Below, piece after piece: positions 16,301 through 24,845 of a stretch of 54,057 nucleotides of DNA (positions within the stretch are counted from its first letter, which is position 1; every line of letters begins with the position of its first letter). Origin of the DNA: Flavobacteriales bacterium (GTDB lineage Bacteria; Bacteroidota; Bacteroidia; Flavobacteriales_D; Sanyastnellaceae); assembly GCA_029238785.1 (NCBI GenBank), contig JAQWFN010000058.1:1-54057 (forward strand), in the 5' to 3' direction. The position numbers and the translations under genes are program-made. Under the pieces are notes generated by a model, which saw only the letters and a program-made list of their open reading frames with translations, had not been told where the DNA came from and searched no databases.

Positions 16301-17260
16301 TCACTCGAAAGCTATGGCTTCAAATGTTCTTCGTTGATCTTCTTGTAAACCGTTAATCAGGTCTCTAGATGGCATGCGCTTTTTTCCTTCAAGTTGAATC
16401 TCATCAACCTGAAACCAATAATCACTACAGGCTATTTGGATGCTCCCTTCTTGAACTCGAAGCTTTCCTGGTTTGGAATTGATTGAAGGTGCTGCTGTGG
16501 GCCTGCCTAAGTGGATTTTAAAGTGTTTTTCTCCGTCGGTAGTCCATGCGCTGGGAAAGGGATTTAGTCCCCGAACAAAGTTGTGTACTTCTTGAGCTGT
16601 TTTACTCCAATTGATTTGAGTGTTCTCTTTGAAAAGTTTAGGAGCGTGACTTTGTCCTTCATTCTTGATCAATTCATCTTGATCAATGGCTTCATATTCT
16701 CCGCTTTCAATCATACGGAGTGTTTGAACGATGGTCTCGGCACCAAGCTTCATCATGCGGTCATGTAATGAACCTGTTGTTTCGTTTGCTCCAATTTGAA
16801 TGGCTTCGCGAAGCAAAACAGCACCTGTATCGATTTCTTTTTGGATGAAGAAGGTGCTTACTCCTGTTTCTTTATCGCCATTAATAACGGCCCAATGAAT
16901 TGGAGCGGCCCCACGATAGTTGGGGAGAAGCGAGCCATGAAGGTTAATTGTTCCCAAAGGAGGCATTTGCCAAACAACTTCAGGAAGCATTCGAAAGGCT
17001 ACCACAACAAACAAATCTGCTTGAAGCGCTTGAAGTTCTTCCAAAAAGCCCTCATCGCGCAATTTGAGGGGTTGTAAGACCTTTAATCCTTGTGATTCAG
17101 CGTAGGTCTTGACCGGACTCATTCTCACCTTTTGCCCGCGTCCTGATGGTTTGTCAGCGACGGTTACCACGCCTACAATTTCGTGTTCTGATTCGTGAAT
17201 GGCTTGCAGACCAGCAACGGCGAAGTCTGGAGTTCCCATGTAAACAATTCGTAAGCTCAT
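16301..17260 (-). CDS. fmt: Methionyl-tRNA formyltransferase
   Basis: The 319-residue enzyme formylates initiator Met-tRNA using 10-formyl-tetrahydrofolate. Seen are the N-terminal LRIVYMGTPDFAVAGL, the SGRG.K..MSPVK loop, the catalytic INLHGSLLPNYRGAAPIHWAVINGD (Asn/His pair near residue 105) and ETGVSTFFIQKEIDTGAVLL. The C-terminal OB-like tRNA-binding domain follows (residues about 205-315). It is the last gene of a trmH-MATE-fmt group: its ATG overlaps the MATE stop by 4 bp. Its stop codon touches the last palindrome of the XRE operator array. Confidence 0.96.
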   Translation of the reverse strand: MSLRIVYMGTPDFAVAGLQAIHESEHEIVGVVTVADKPSGRGQKVRMSPVKTYAESQGLKVLQPLKLRDEGFLEELQALQADLFVVVAFRMLPEVVWQMPPLGTINLHGSLLPNYRGAAPIHWAVINGDKETGVSTFFIQKEIDTGAVLLREAIQIGANETTGSLHDRMMKLGAETIVQTLRMIESGEYEAIDQDELIKNEGQSHAPKLFKENTQINWSKTAQEVHNFVRGLNPFPSAWTTDGEKHFKIHLGRPTAAPSINSKPGKLRVQEGSIQIACSDYWFQVDEIQLEGKKRMPSRDLINGLQEDQRRTFEAIAFE

Positions 17261-18633
17261 AATTTATTGTACTTCCAATTTCCAAAAAGCAAAAAGACAG
17301 CACTCAACATTCCCATGAATCCGAAATAAACGTAATCGCTCATCCAAATGATGTGCACGGGTTGTGGGTGAAGTATGGTGATGAAATAGACAAAACAAAG
17401 GTAAATGATAATGGAGGCGAACTCAATTCCAAAACCTACCCAAGTTCTTCCGCTCCCTTCGATAACGTTGAGAAAAACGCCAGAAAAGGAGAAGAGTATG
17501 ATAGAAATGAAAATCACCCGGGTACTTTTGATGAAGTCTTCTAAACCTATTTCTTGATCGAAAAAGAAGGTGGCGATGTATTCTGGATAGAGCACAAAAC
17601 CATGGCAAAGAATAAGCACGCCTATGAGGTTCATGGCGATAAGCTTTTTGATTGCACTAGGAAGCTCGCTTTGCCGAGAAGAGGCGATGAGGGTGCTGAC
17701 GTAGGTGCGGGTGGTCTGTCCAACGCCCATGAGAATGACGAAAGCCAACATGTACAGGGTTCTAACCAGGTTGGACACTTTTAAGGCAACGATGCCTACT
17801 TTTTCAACAAGAAAGAAAAACAAGGTCCAAGTAGCTAAGGCTAGAACTTGCTGTAGCATCAAGGGGAAGGAGACGGCGAGCATTTCCTTTATTGTCTCAA
17901 AAGTAATGGTTTTCCTTCCCGAAATGAGTTTTAATCGTTTGCCATGACCAAAAAAGAGGGTGTAAATGATTAGGAATAGGAAGCCAATGAATTCAGAGCT
18001 CACGGTGGCCCAGGCTGCTCCTTGGTGACCATAAGCCTCAAATCCCCAATTACCGGTGATTAATGCATAGTCTAAAATGATGTTTAGTCCGGCAGTAAGT
18101 ATGGTTGAAAAGATCAGTACTGTGGTTCTAGCGATGCCAATATAAAAGGCCACTAAGGCCATTAATACGGCATAAAATGTCATCCCAAGTAATCGTATTT
18201 CTAGAAACTCTTGGGCAACAATTAAGACGCCTTGATCTCTTGTCCATTGCGGTAATAGGTTGTTGCTAATGAGTGATATAGCTCCACTCAAGAGAAGCGA
18301 TAGTACGACACAGAGAAGGAGCCCATTAATGAAATACTTGGCGAGTTCATTGGCTTTGTTTTCGCCTTGTTTCCGGGCAATGAAGATTTGGGTTCCGGAG
18401 GCCATTCCAGAAATGAACATGGAAGCGGTAATGTAGATCATGGCGGCAATTCCTGCTCCACTGATGGCTTCGTCGCTTGTTTTAGCTAAGAAGTAATTGT
18501 CGGTAAACAGCACGAGAAACTGCACAAACGCACCTATTGATAGGGGCAGGGCTACGCCTATCATGCTGGAGAAGCTCAAAGAAAGGGGTTTAAAGTCCTT
18601 CTCGTTCTTGATATCTTTTGATGATTCCATCAA
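17257..18633 (-). CDS. MATE family efflux transporter
   Basis: The 458-residue protein has about twelve hydrophobic segments in two repeats and MATE/polysaccharide-transporter-like features (GAFVQFLVLFTDNYFLAK near residue 35; ISGAGIAAMIYITASMFISGMASGTQIFIARKQGENK near 55-100). MATE proteins expel cationic drugs or metabolites in exchange for Na+ or H+; the substrate cannot be inferred. The start at 18633 overlaps trmH by 44 bp; ATG at 18630 is an alternative. The long overlap and the ATGA junction with fmt point to one transcript. Confidence 0.9.
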   Translation of the reverse strand: MMESSKDIKNEKDFKPLSLSFSSMIGVALPLSIGAFVQFLVLFTDNYFLAKTSDEAISGAGIAAMIYITASMFISGMASGTQIFIARKQGENKANELAKYFINGLLLCVVLSLLLSGAISLISNNLLPQWTRDQGVLIVAQEFLEIRLLGMTFYAVLMALVAFYIGIARTTVLIFSTILTAGLNIILDYALITGNWGFEAYGHQGAAWATVSSEFIGFLFLIIYTLFFGHGKRLKLISGRKTITFETIKEMLAVSFPLMLQQVLALATWTLFFFLVEKVGIVALKVSNLVRTLYMLAFVILMGVGQTTRTYVSTLIASSRQSELPSAIKKLIAMNLIGVLILCHGFVLYPEYIATFFFDQEIGLEDFIKSTRVIFISIILFSFSGVFLNVIEGSGRTWVGFGIEFASIIIYLCFVYFITILHPQPVHIIWMSDYVYFGFMGMLSAVFLLFGNWKYNKL

Positions 18634-19255
18634 CTCCCTTTATGCTGTTTTTAGTCCATTGCATGAGTATTTCATGCTCTTCTTCACTTGAGAGGCGCCA
18701 AGCAATTTTACTTTCTCTTAAGCGACGCGAAAGGTCGTACAAACTTATGGCAGCGGCAACAGATATGTTAAAGCTTTCGGTGAATCCATACATGGGGATT
18801 TTTACAAACTCATCGGCTTCTTCCATAACGGTTTGCGAAACGCCGTCGATTTCTGTTCCAAAAACGAGGGCAAAGGGGGTGCTAATGTCAAAGTCCTGAA
18901 CATATTGGTCTCGAATATGAGGGGTGGTTGCTACTATGCGAATGCCTTTTGATTTTAAGCTCTGGAGGCAATCACGTGTAGCGTTTTTTCCGTTGTAGCG
19001 ATGTATGCTGAGCCACTTGCTGGACCCTAAGCTTACTTTTTTCTTGATGGCAAATTGATGTCTTTTCTCAATGATATGAACGTTCTGAACGCCAAAGCAA
19101 TCACTGCTTCGTAAAACGGCTGAGATGTTGTGCGGTTGATAAAGGTCTTCTAAAACAACATGCATGTGATTGCTGCGCTCAATAATCAGTTTATCAAACA
19201 AAGCCTTCCGCTCGGGAGATAAAAACGACTGTAAAAATTCAAATAATGATTCCAT
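18590..19255 (-). CDS. trmH: TrmH-family tRNA/rRNA 2'-O-ribose methyltransferase
   Basis: This 221-residue SpoU/TrmH enzyme has the three family motifs: LEDLYQPHNISAVLRSSDCFGVQNVHII (motif 1, with N and R near residues 43-50), FALVFGTEIDGVS (motif 2) and IPMYGFTESFNISVAAAISLYDL (motif 3, SAM-binding knot). Length and layout match TrmH, which methylates the ribose of G18 in tRNA; rRNA targets cannot be excluded. It starts 53 bp after the HU gene, with the HU terminator between and no promoter box in the gap, so expression may depend on read-through. Confidence 0.9.
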   Translation of the reverse strand: MESLFEFLQSFLSPERKALFDKLIIERSNHMHVVLEDLYQPHNISAVLRSSDCFGVQNVHIIEKRHQFAIKKKVSLGSSKWLSIHRYNGKNATRDCLQSLKSKGIRIVATTPHIRDQYVQDFDISTPFALVFGTEIDGVSQTVMEEADEFVKIPMYGFTESFNISVAAAISLYDLSRRLRESKIAWRLSSEEEHEILMQWTKNSIKGVDGIIKRYQEREGL

Positions 19256-19258
19256 GGG

Positions 19259-19288
19259 TCAAAAAAAAGCCCCGTCTAGGACGAGGCT
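19259..19288 (-). terminator. Terminator between HU and trmH
   Basis: On the minus strand AGCCTCGTC pairs with GACGGGGCT across a 3-nt loop (one G-U pair in RNA), followed by eight or more Ts. It ends only a few bases before trmH. Confidence 0.85.
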
Positions 19289-19308
19289 TCATGTTTTTCA
19301 ATCGTGAA

Positions 19309-19581
19309 TTATTTTACACGATCAGAAAGGTCTGCACCTGGCTTGAACTTAACTACCTTCTTAGCTTTGATAGTAATTTCTTTACCTGTTTGTGGGTTAC
19401 GTCCTTTACGTGCTGCACGCTCAGAAACTGAGAAAGATCCGAAACCTACCAACGCAACGCGGTCTCCTTTTTTCAAGGCTACTGAAGTTGTGTCGATGAA
19501 TGCATCCAATGCACGTTTTGCGTCTGCTTTTGAGATGCCTGCGTTCTCCGCCATTGCATCTACTAATTCTGCTTTGTTCAT
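19309..19581 (-). CDS. HU family DNA-binding protein
   Basis: This 90-residue, basic, histone-like protein starts [28 protein letters not shown]; it carries the HU/IHF signature [24 protein letters not shown] with the DNA-intercalating arm RNPQTG near residues 61-66, and ends [16 protein letters not shown] dimers bend and compact DNA. I use the ATG at 19581, not an in-frame codon 24 bases upstream, because the family begins MNKxEL. It has its own strong promoter and its own terminator. Confidence 0.95.
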   Translation of the reverse strand: MNKAELVDAMAENAGISKADAKRALDAFIDTTSVALKKGDRVALVGFGSFSVSERAARKGRNPQTGKEITIKAKKVVKFKPGADLSDRVK

Positions 19582-19619
19582 TTTAAATAATATTTGATTT
19601 GACAATCGTTGAATCAGAG

Positions 19620-19651
19620 CAAATATATATGCTAAAACACGCGACTGACAA
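19620..19651 (-). promoter_or_regulatory. HU gene promoter (-7 TATATTTG, -33 TTG)
   Basis: The -7 box TATATTTG is at 19620-19627 and TTG at 19649-19651 on the minus strand, 21 bp apart: a full Bacteroidota-type promoter with a 38-nt leader before the ATG. Confidence 0.7.
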
Positions 19652-19748
19652 GGCTTTACATTAAAAAATGGTCAATTTGTTAATAAGTGCGCTTGAATGT
19701 TAATAAAGTCGGGCTTTTTGGGCTAAAATCCCTTTATTAACGGGCTTT

Positions 19749-20474
19749 TCAAGATTCATTTTGCTCCAAAAAGCGCAAAAAATAGCTGAATTGAGGTCGG
19801 TTTCTTAGGTCTTTGGGCTGATGAATGGCAATAATTCGTCGGTTTTTATCGCTCATCACCCCTAAAGGGAGCCAAGAATCGGCACTTCCATGCTGCTTGC
19901 GGTGCTGAAAAGGAACGGCGTTCTTCATCTTGGGTAGGTCGATGGATGTTGTGGTGTCGCTGATGAAAATGAGTTCTAGTGGACCAGATTCTTCTAGTTC
20001 ACTTTTATAAAGCTGCTCTTGAAAGGCACAAAATGAACTCCATTTCCCTTGCTGAAAGATGAATAGGCTGTAGGCTTTTGTTCCTCTAGGGAAGGTTTCA
20101 GGAAGTTGGTCTCCAATTTTAAGGTTCAATGTGTTTTTCCGAACATTATTTAAAATGAGGTGGTAAACGAGCCATCCAAATAAGCTGATGCTGGCCCAAA
20201 TAAATGGGGTGAGTCCTAAATCTGTCATTTTACCATCGGCAAGAGCGATGAGTGTGCATACTCCTGTGCCTATGGTTATAAATAAGGAAGCGAAACTGTG
20301 ATTGGTGAGTTTGCCAACTTTAAGGTAAAGGAACCAAACCAAAGGAAAGATATGGGCAAACATGCAACTCCACCAAGCAACGGCTTCACTGTGTTGCGAA
20401 AAACCTATGATGGAAATGATCAAACCCACAATAAGGTAAATTTGATATGCACTGATAAATAAGGGACGAATCAT
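19749..20474 (-). CDS. Membrane protein with degenerate thioredoxin-like C-terminal domain
   Basis: The 241-residue protein has four membrane helices (residues about 5-115) and a cytoplasmic or periplasmic tail. The tail (LKIGDQLPETFPRGTKAYSLFIFQQGKWSSFCAFQEQLYKSEL, from about residue 118) resembles the peroxiredoxin-like pattern in which W-C-P-x-C precedes a helix, but the first cysteine is replaced (WSSFC keeps only the second). It is therefore unlikely to be an ordinary peroxiredoxin. Function unknown. The start ATG at 20474 is chosen because the upstream in-frame codon lies within the promoter box at 20490-20497. Confidence 0.65.
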   Translation of the reverse strand: MIRPLFISAYQIYLIVGLIISIIGFSQHSEAVAWWSCMFAHIFPLVWFLYLKVGKLTNHSFASLFITIGTGVCTLIALADGKMTDLGLTPFIWASISLFGWLVYHLILNNVRKNTLNLKIGDQLPETFPRGTKAYSLFIFQQGKWSSFCAFQEQLYKSELEESGPLELIFISDTTTSIDLPKMKNAVPFQHRKQHGSADSWLPLGVMSDKNRRIIAIHQPKDLRNRPQFSYFLRFLEQNES

Positions 20475-20489
20475 TCTTAAATGTTTTTG

Positions 20490-20497
20490 CAAAGGTA
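20490..20497 (-). promoter_or_regulatory. -7 promoter box, TACCTTTG, for the thioredoxin-like gene
   Basis: Perfect TAnnTTTG on the minus strand, 15 nt before the ATG at 20474; it decides that start. Confidence 0.65.
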
Positions 20498-20530
20498 GCT
20501 TCTAGAAGTGGGTACCTTGTTGGTTATGGC

Positions 20531-20538
20531 TACTTTTG
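20531..20538 (+). promoter_or_regulatory. -7 promoter box, TACTTTTG, for the thioesterase gene
   Basis: Perfect TAnnTTTG, 13 nt before the GTG start at 20552. It is divergent from the box at 20490-20497. Confidence 0.6.
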
Positions 20539-20551
20539 ACAAAAAAAAGTT

Positions 20552-20959
20552 GTGAAGAGTAAATACGAGATTGAAGTACGATTTAGAGATATCGATGCAA
20601 TGGGGCACGTAAACAATGCGGTTTACTTGAGTTATTTTGAACAAGCGCGCATTGGCTTTTTCAACGCTATTGTTGATGATAAGTGGGATTGGAATAAGCT
20701 TGGTGTGCTTTTAGCTCGAAATGAAGTAAATTATCTTGCCCCTTTATTCATCAATGAAAAGGCATGGATAGAAACCCGTTGTTCTAAAATGGGAGAGAAG
20801 TCGCTCACCTTTGAATATGAAATCAAAAAGAAAATAAAAGGAGGAGAGCAGTTAATTACTACTGGTCTCTCCATCCTGGTTTGTTTTGACGCGTCAAGTC
20901 ATCAAACAATTCCTGTTCCTCAAATTTGGCGAGATAGGATTACTGTTTTAACTGAATGA
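20552..20959 (+). CDS. Acyl-CoA thioesterase (4-hydroxybenzoyl-CoA thioesterase hot-dog fold)
   Basis: The 135-residue hot-dog protein starts at a GTG and carries the 4HBT signature VRFRDIDAMGHVNNAVYLSYFEQARI, with the catalytic aspartate in D-x-D-x-x-G-H-V-N-N-A (residues about 12-22). Family members hydrolyse acyl-CoA or acyl-ACP thioesters; the acyl chain is not predictable. Its end overlaps the convergent amylase gene by 20 bp. Confidence 0.9.
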   Translation: MKSKYEIEVRFRDIDAMGHVNNAVYLSYFEQARIGFFNAIVDDKWDWNKLGVLLARNEVNYLAPLFINEKAWIETRCSKMGEKSLTFEYEIKKKIKGGEQLITTGLSILVCFDASSHQTIPVPQIWRDRITVLTE

Positions 20960-22796
20960 TCTGAATGCTTTGGGCAGGAGCAGAGATGCTGTCTCCAATC
21001 TTTTTTTCTTTTTGGGTGATGACATCTGCAGCTGTGCTTCCTAAAAGCTGACGTTCATTAAAACGTGCTGTTTTGAGTTCTTGGTCTTTTTCTCCTGTGT
21101 TGACAATCACCATGAGTTGCTCGCCATTCTGTGCTACTCTGAAGTAGACGTAAACGTCTCTTTCAGGAACAAAATGAACCAAATCACCTAAGAAATACTG
21201 AGGGTTGTTTTTTCTGAACTTACTGAGGGTGCTCACGAAGTCAAAGGCTTTTCGTTCGTCTTCTTCTAATTTGCTCTTGTCAAATTTGTTCTCCAGATCG
21301 CTTTCCCATCCTCCAGGAAAGTCTTCTCTCACTTTTCCATCGGGATTGGAAAAGTTGGACATCAAAATCTCGGTTCCATAATAAATACAAGGTATACCTC
21401 TTAAGGTGAAAAGCATCCCGATACCCATTTCATACTTCTTAGGGTCTTTACCTACCATGCTATAAAATCGAGACAGGTCGTGATTGTCTAAGAAAGTAAC
21501 GAGGTTTTCTGGGTGAGGGTAGAGGTAGTCTTTAGCTAAAGTGTAATACAGGCGATGCAGTCCTTCTGCCCAGCCGTCTGGCTTTGTTAGTGCGTCGTTT
21601 ATAGCATAGTAGAGTTGGAAATCGGTTACCGACATTAATCCGCTGTCGTGATCTTTTATTCCTGGTCGGCCTTCGGTAAACCAGTTTTGTACGCTGTTTC
21701 CATGAACCCAGGTTTCGCCAAAAATGAAAAAATCTGGATACTCTTGCATGATTTGGCTGTTGAGGTCCGACATAAAATGCTGGTCTGGATAAGCATAGGT
21801 GTCGATTCGGAAGGCATCTAATCCAAAATACTCAATGAGCCACAAGCTGTTTTGAATGAGGTAAGTGGCAAGTAATGGGTTCTTTTGATTGATGTCGGGC
21901 ATGTGATGATCAAACCAACCATCCGTCATTATCGATTGATCATTTTTTGAGGCATGCGGATCCAAAAGGCTGGTTGCACGATAATTCGTTCTCTGGAAAT
22001 CTGGCCAGTGATGAATGAAACTGCTGTCAGGAAGGTCCTGAATCATCCAATGCTCCAAGCCCCAGTGATTGTACACAACGTCTTGTATGATTTTCATGTC
22101 GCGCTGATGCAATTCATCAATGAGACGCTTGTATAAGCTGTTGCTTCCTAAACGTGGGTCTACCTTGTAAAGGTCGGTCATGGCGTAACCATGATAAGAC
22201 TCTTTGGGCTGATTGTTCTCCAGAACGGGGTTCAACCACAAGGAACTAATTCCTAAGTCTTCGAGGTAATCGAGGTGGTTGATAACACCTTGCAAATCTC
22301 CACCATGCCTGTAGTACATGGAATCCCGGCTTATTTTGGTTTCGTTCATTCCTTTAACGATGTCGTTTGTTGGGTCGCCATTAGAGAAACGATCAGGCAT
22401 TATAAGATACATGAGGTCGCTTTGGTCTAAGCCACGTGATTGCTCAGATTTCGTTTTAAATGAGTAATCGAAGCTCGAGATGGCTTTTTGCTTTCCTTCT
22501 TTGAAAAGTCCGATGGTAACGATTTGGTCCGACTCCCAACTTGGGTCCATCAAAAAATCTACCCATAAATAATTTGAGTTGTTAACACGCTGAACTCCTT
22601 CAATTTCCCCTCCTCCTTGGATGATCTTCACCTCGTATTGAGCGATGTCTTTGCCGTGGAGCATGAGTTGAAAACTCGCTGTGTTCATGCCAATATACCA
22701 ATTGGGCGGTTCTATTCGATCGATAAAATTGCTGTTTTTGGAATGCAAGGAAAGACTAGTAAATAAGGCTAAAACACTTAAGGTCAGAACTCTCAT
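20940..22796 (-). CDS. Secreted GH13 alpha-amylase family enzyme (cyclomaltodextrinase/neopullulanase-like)
   Basis: The 618-residue protein has a signal peptide (MRVLTLSVLALFTSLSLHS), an N-terminal Ig-like domain (residues about 25-120, starting IEPPNWYIGMN) and a GH13 barrel. The catalytic residues are visible: nucleophile Asp in GLDAFRIDT (about 330), acid/base Glu in FIFGETW (about 360) and the transition-state Asp in FLDNHDLSR (about 438). Region I reads IIQDVVYNHWG. It resembles SusA-type neopullulanase or cyclomaltodextrinase, which cut alpha-1,4 (and some alpha-1,6) glucan bonds. It has no T9SS domain and is likely periplasmic. It is divergent from a four-repeat T9SS protein 123 bp away. 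Confidence 0.92.
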   Translation of the reverse strand: MRVLTLSVLALFTSLSLHSKNSNFIDRIEPPNWYIGMNTASFQLMLHGKDIAQYEVKIIQGGGEIEGVQRVNNSNYLWVDFLMDPSWESDQIVTIGLFKEGKQKAISSFDYSFKTKSEQSRGLDQSDLMYLIMPDRFSNGDPTNDIVKGMNETKISRDSMYYRHGGDLQGVINHLDYLEDLGISSLWLNPVLENNQPKESYHGYAMTDLYKVDPRLGSNSLYKRLIDELHQRDMKIIQDVVYNHWGLEHWMIQDLPDSSFIHHWPDFQRTNYRATSLLDPHASKNDQSIMTDGWFDHHMPDINQKNPLLATYLIQNSLWLIEYFGLDAFRIDTYAYPDQHFMSDLNSQIMQEYPDFFIFGETWVHGNSVQNWFTEGRPGIKDHDSGLMSVTDFQLYYAINDALTKPDGWAEGLHRLYYTLAKDYLYPHPENLVTFLDNHDLSRFYSMVGKDPKKYEMGIGMLFTLRGIPCIYYGTEILMSNFSNPDGKVREDFPGGWESDLENKFDKSKLEEDERKAFDFVSTLSKFRKNNPQYFLGDLVHFVPERDVYVYFRVAQNGEQLMVIVNTGEKDQELKTARFNERQLLGSTAADVITQKEKKIGDSISAPAQSIQIIQLKQ

Positions 22797-22864
22797 TTTG
22801 TATTGGGTTTACACGTTTGTTAAGTCTGGATGAAGATTTCGTTTTCTTCACAAGAAAAAATAGC

Positions 22865-22872
22865 TACTTTTA
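22865..22872 (+). promoter_or_regulatory. Probable -7 box, TACTTTTA, for the four-repeat T9SS protein
   Basis: One mismatch to TAnnTTTG, 47 nt before the ATG, in the 123-bp region shared with the divergent amylase gene. Confidence 0.4.
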
Positions 22873-22919
22873 CAAAGTGTGAAAGATACACCACCCACTA
22901 AAACATTAAACAAGTTATT

Positions 22920-24665
22920 ATGAAGAAAATTTACTTTTTTGCATTATTCCTATGCGCTTCAGTAGTTGCTAGTGCTCAGGTTGCCGTTACATTTTCGGTT
23001 GATTTGAATAATGAGGCAATGCCTAGTGCAGATGGAGTTCACATCGCTGGAAATTTCGGCGATACCAACCCAGCATATCCAGTATGGGATCCAGCAGGTA
23101 TTGAAATGATGGACATGGATATGGATGGTGTTTATGAGGTTACTTTAGACCTTTTGCCTGGAACTTATGAGTACAAGTTCATTAATGGTAATGATTGGCC
23201 TATGAATGAAAATGTTCCGGCTCCTTGTCAAGTTGGTGGAGGGAACTCAAACCGTGAGATTACAGTTGCTATGGAAGCAATGAGTTCATCTGTTTGTTTT
23301 GGAAGCTGCGCTGCTTGTAATGATTATGCAGTCCTTTTCAGAGTAGATATGTCTACTCAGCCAGCGGTCAACCCAAATGGAGTTCATGTTGCTGGTTCTT
23401 TCCAAGAGCCTGTTTGGCAAGCAGGAGACACACCTTTGGCTGATGAAGATGGCGATGGAGTATGGGAAGCACTTGTTACGTTTGGTGCAGATAAATTGGA
23501 CGAGAATGGAAACATTGAGTTCAAGTACATCAACGGTAACACCTGGGATAATTCTAATGAGGACATGACTGGTCAGGATTGCGCTGTACCAGGAGGTAAC
23601 AATCGTCAATTGGCAGTTACTGAGTTCAATATGATGACAGAAAGCTACTGCTTTGCAACATGTGCCACTTGTACTGCGCCAACAATGGTTACTTTCCAAG
23701 TAGACATGAGTCTTCAAACGGTATCTCCTAACGGCGTTCACGTTGCTGGAGCTTTCCAAACACCAGACGCTTGGCAGCCAGGAGCTACTGAGATGACTGA
23801 CGACGATGCTGACGGTATCTATGAAGTAACTGTGCCAGTTGCTCCAGGTAACTATGGTTACAAGTTCATCAACGGTAACAACTGGGATGGCGTAGATAAC
23901 GATAACGAAGCTGTACCAGGCGAATGCGCAACAGACGGTAACCGTTTGCTAGTTGCTGAAGGTGAAGCAATGACTGTTACTTTCTGCTACAATCAGTGCA
24001 CTGCTGAGTGTGTTGCTGATCCAGACCCAGAAGAAATTACTTTCCGTGTAGACATGACAGAAGAAACTGTTGATGCAGCTGGAGTTTGGTTGATTGGTGG
24101 GTTTACTTCTCCTCAATGGCAAGCTGGTGCAAATCAAATGACAGACCTTGATGCTGACGGCATCTATGAGGTTACCCTCACTGTGGATGGCTCTGCTGAA
24201 TTGCAGTACAAATTTACTAATGGAGATCCTTATCCAAACATGTCTGCTGATGATTCTGTTAGTGAAACAGGTGATTTCCTTGCTGGTGGATGTGGTATTT
24301 CTAACGGACTAGGTGCATTCAACAGAACTTATTTGAGAGATGGTTCTGGAGTTGTTCTTGACGTTGTTTGCTACAATTCATGCGCAGCTTGTATCGTGAG
24401 TGTTGATGAAGTTGCAGCTCAAGTTGGATTAAACGTTTATCCAAATCCAAGCACAGACGTATTGAACATCACAATGGAAGATGCTTCTTTGGTCAACGCT
24501 ATTCAGCTTGTTAGCCAACTTGGTCAGGTTGTCTTCGGAATCCAAAATACAGATGTTTCTAACAATGCGGTCGTTCTTGATATGAATCAGTTCGCTGCAG
24601 GATTCTATACTTTGAGTGTCTTCACTGATAAAGGTGTAGTAACTCAAAAAGTGATTAAAAAATAA
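22920..24665 (+). CDS. T9SS-sorted surface protein with four carbohydrate-binding-like repeats
   Basis: The 581-residue protein has a signal peptide (MKKIYFFALFLCASVVASAQ) and four repeats of about 110-120 residues, starting near 22, 133, 253 and 371. Each reads V(T/L)F.VDM...V.P.GVH(V/I)AG.F ... MTD.D.DG(I/V)YEVT(L/V) ... G.YEYKFINGN.W, contains a central cysteine and ends in a Cys-rich C-x3-C-x2/3-C. The fold suggested is an Ig-like starch/glycogen-binding (CBM20/48-like) domain. A T9SS type A sorting domain (LNVYPNPSTDVLNI) closes the protein. The neighbouring GH13 enzyme supports alpha-glucan binding at the cell surface; no carbohydrate-binding data can be read from sequence. Base and codon use match the neighbours. 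Confidence 0.82.
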   Translation: MKKIYFFALFLCASVVASAQVAVTFSVDLNNEAMPSADGVHIAGNFGDTNPAYPVWDPAGIEMMDMDMDGVYEVTLDLLPGTYEYKFINGNDWPMNENVPAPCQVGGGNSNREITVAMEAMSSSVCFGSCAACNDYAVLFRVDMSTQPAVNPNGVHVAGSFQEPVWQAGDTPLADEDGDGVWEALVTFGADKLDENGNIEFKYINGNTWDNSNEDMTGQDCAVPGGNNRQLAVTEFNMMTESYCFATCATCTAPTMVTFQVDMSLQTVSPNGVHVAGAFQTPDAWQPGATEMTDDDADGIYEVTVPVAPGNYGYKFINGNNWDGVDNDNEAVPGECATDGNRLLVAEGEAMTVTFCYNQCTAECVADPDPEEITFRVDMTEETVDAAGVWLIGGFTSPQWQAGANQMTDLDADGIYEVTLTVDGSAELQYKFTNGDPYPNMSADDSVSETGDFLAGGCGISNGLGAFNRTYLRDGSGVVLDVVCYNSCAACIVSVDEVAAQVGLNVYPNPSTDVLNITMEDASLVNAIQLVSQLGQVVFGIQNTDVSNNAVVLDMNQFAAGFYTLSVFTDKGVVTQKVIKK

Positions 24666-24689
24666 GGGGATAGCCCTAATTAATTTTGA

Positions 24690-24728
24690 AGCCCGAGATG
24701 CAAGTTCAACTGCATTCTCGGGCTTTTT
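24690..24728 (+). terminator. Terminator after the four-repeat protein
   Basis: GCCCGAG (24691-24697) pairs with CTCGGGC, with an inner TGCA/TGCA helix, followed by TTTTTT. Confidence 0.85.
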
Positions 24729-24773
24729 TCTTTTAAAGCGCAGATACTTGTTAATATTTGTCGATTTTAGCGC

Positions 24774-24804
24774 TTGTGTAAATTGTATGGGACGCATATC
24801 TTTA
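24774..24804 (+). promoter_or_regulatory. Promoter of the SprB-repeat protein (-33 TTG, -7 TATCTTTA)
   Basis: TTG at 24774-24776 and TATCTTTA at 24797-24804 are 20 bp apart; the -7 box has one mismatch. The leader is about 41 nt. Confidence 0.5.
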
Positions 24805-24845
24805 CATCAAATTGATTATTTATCTACAACCAATCCAAATCTTAC

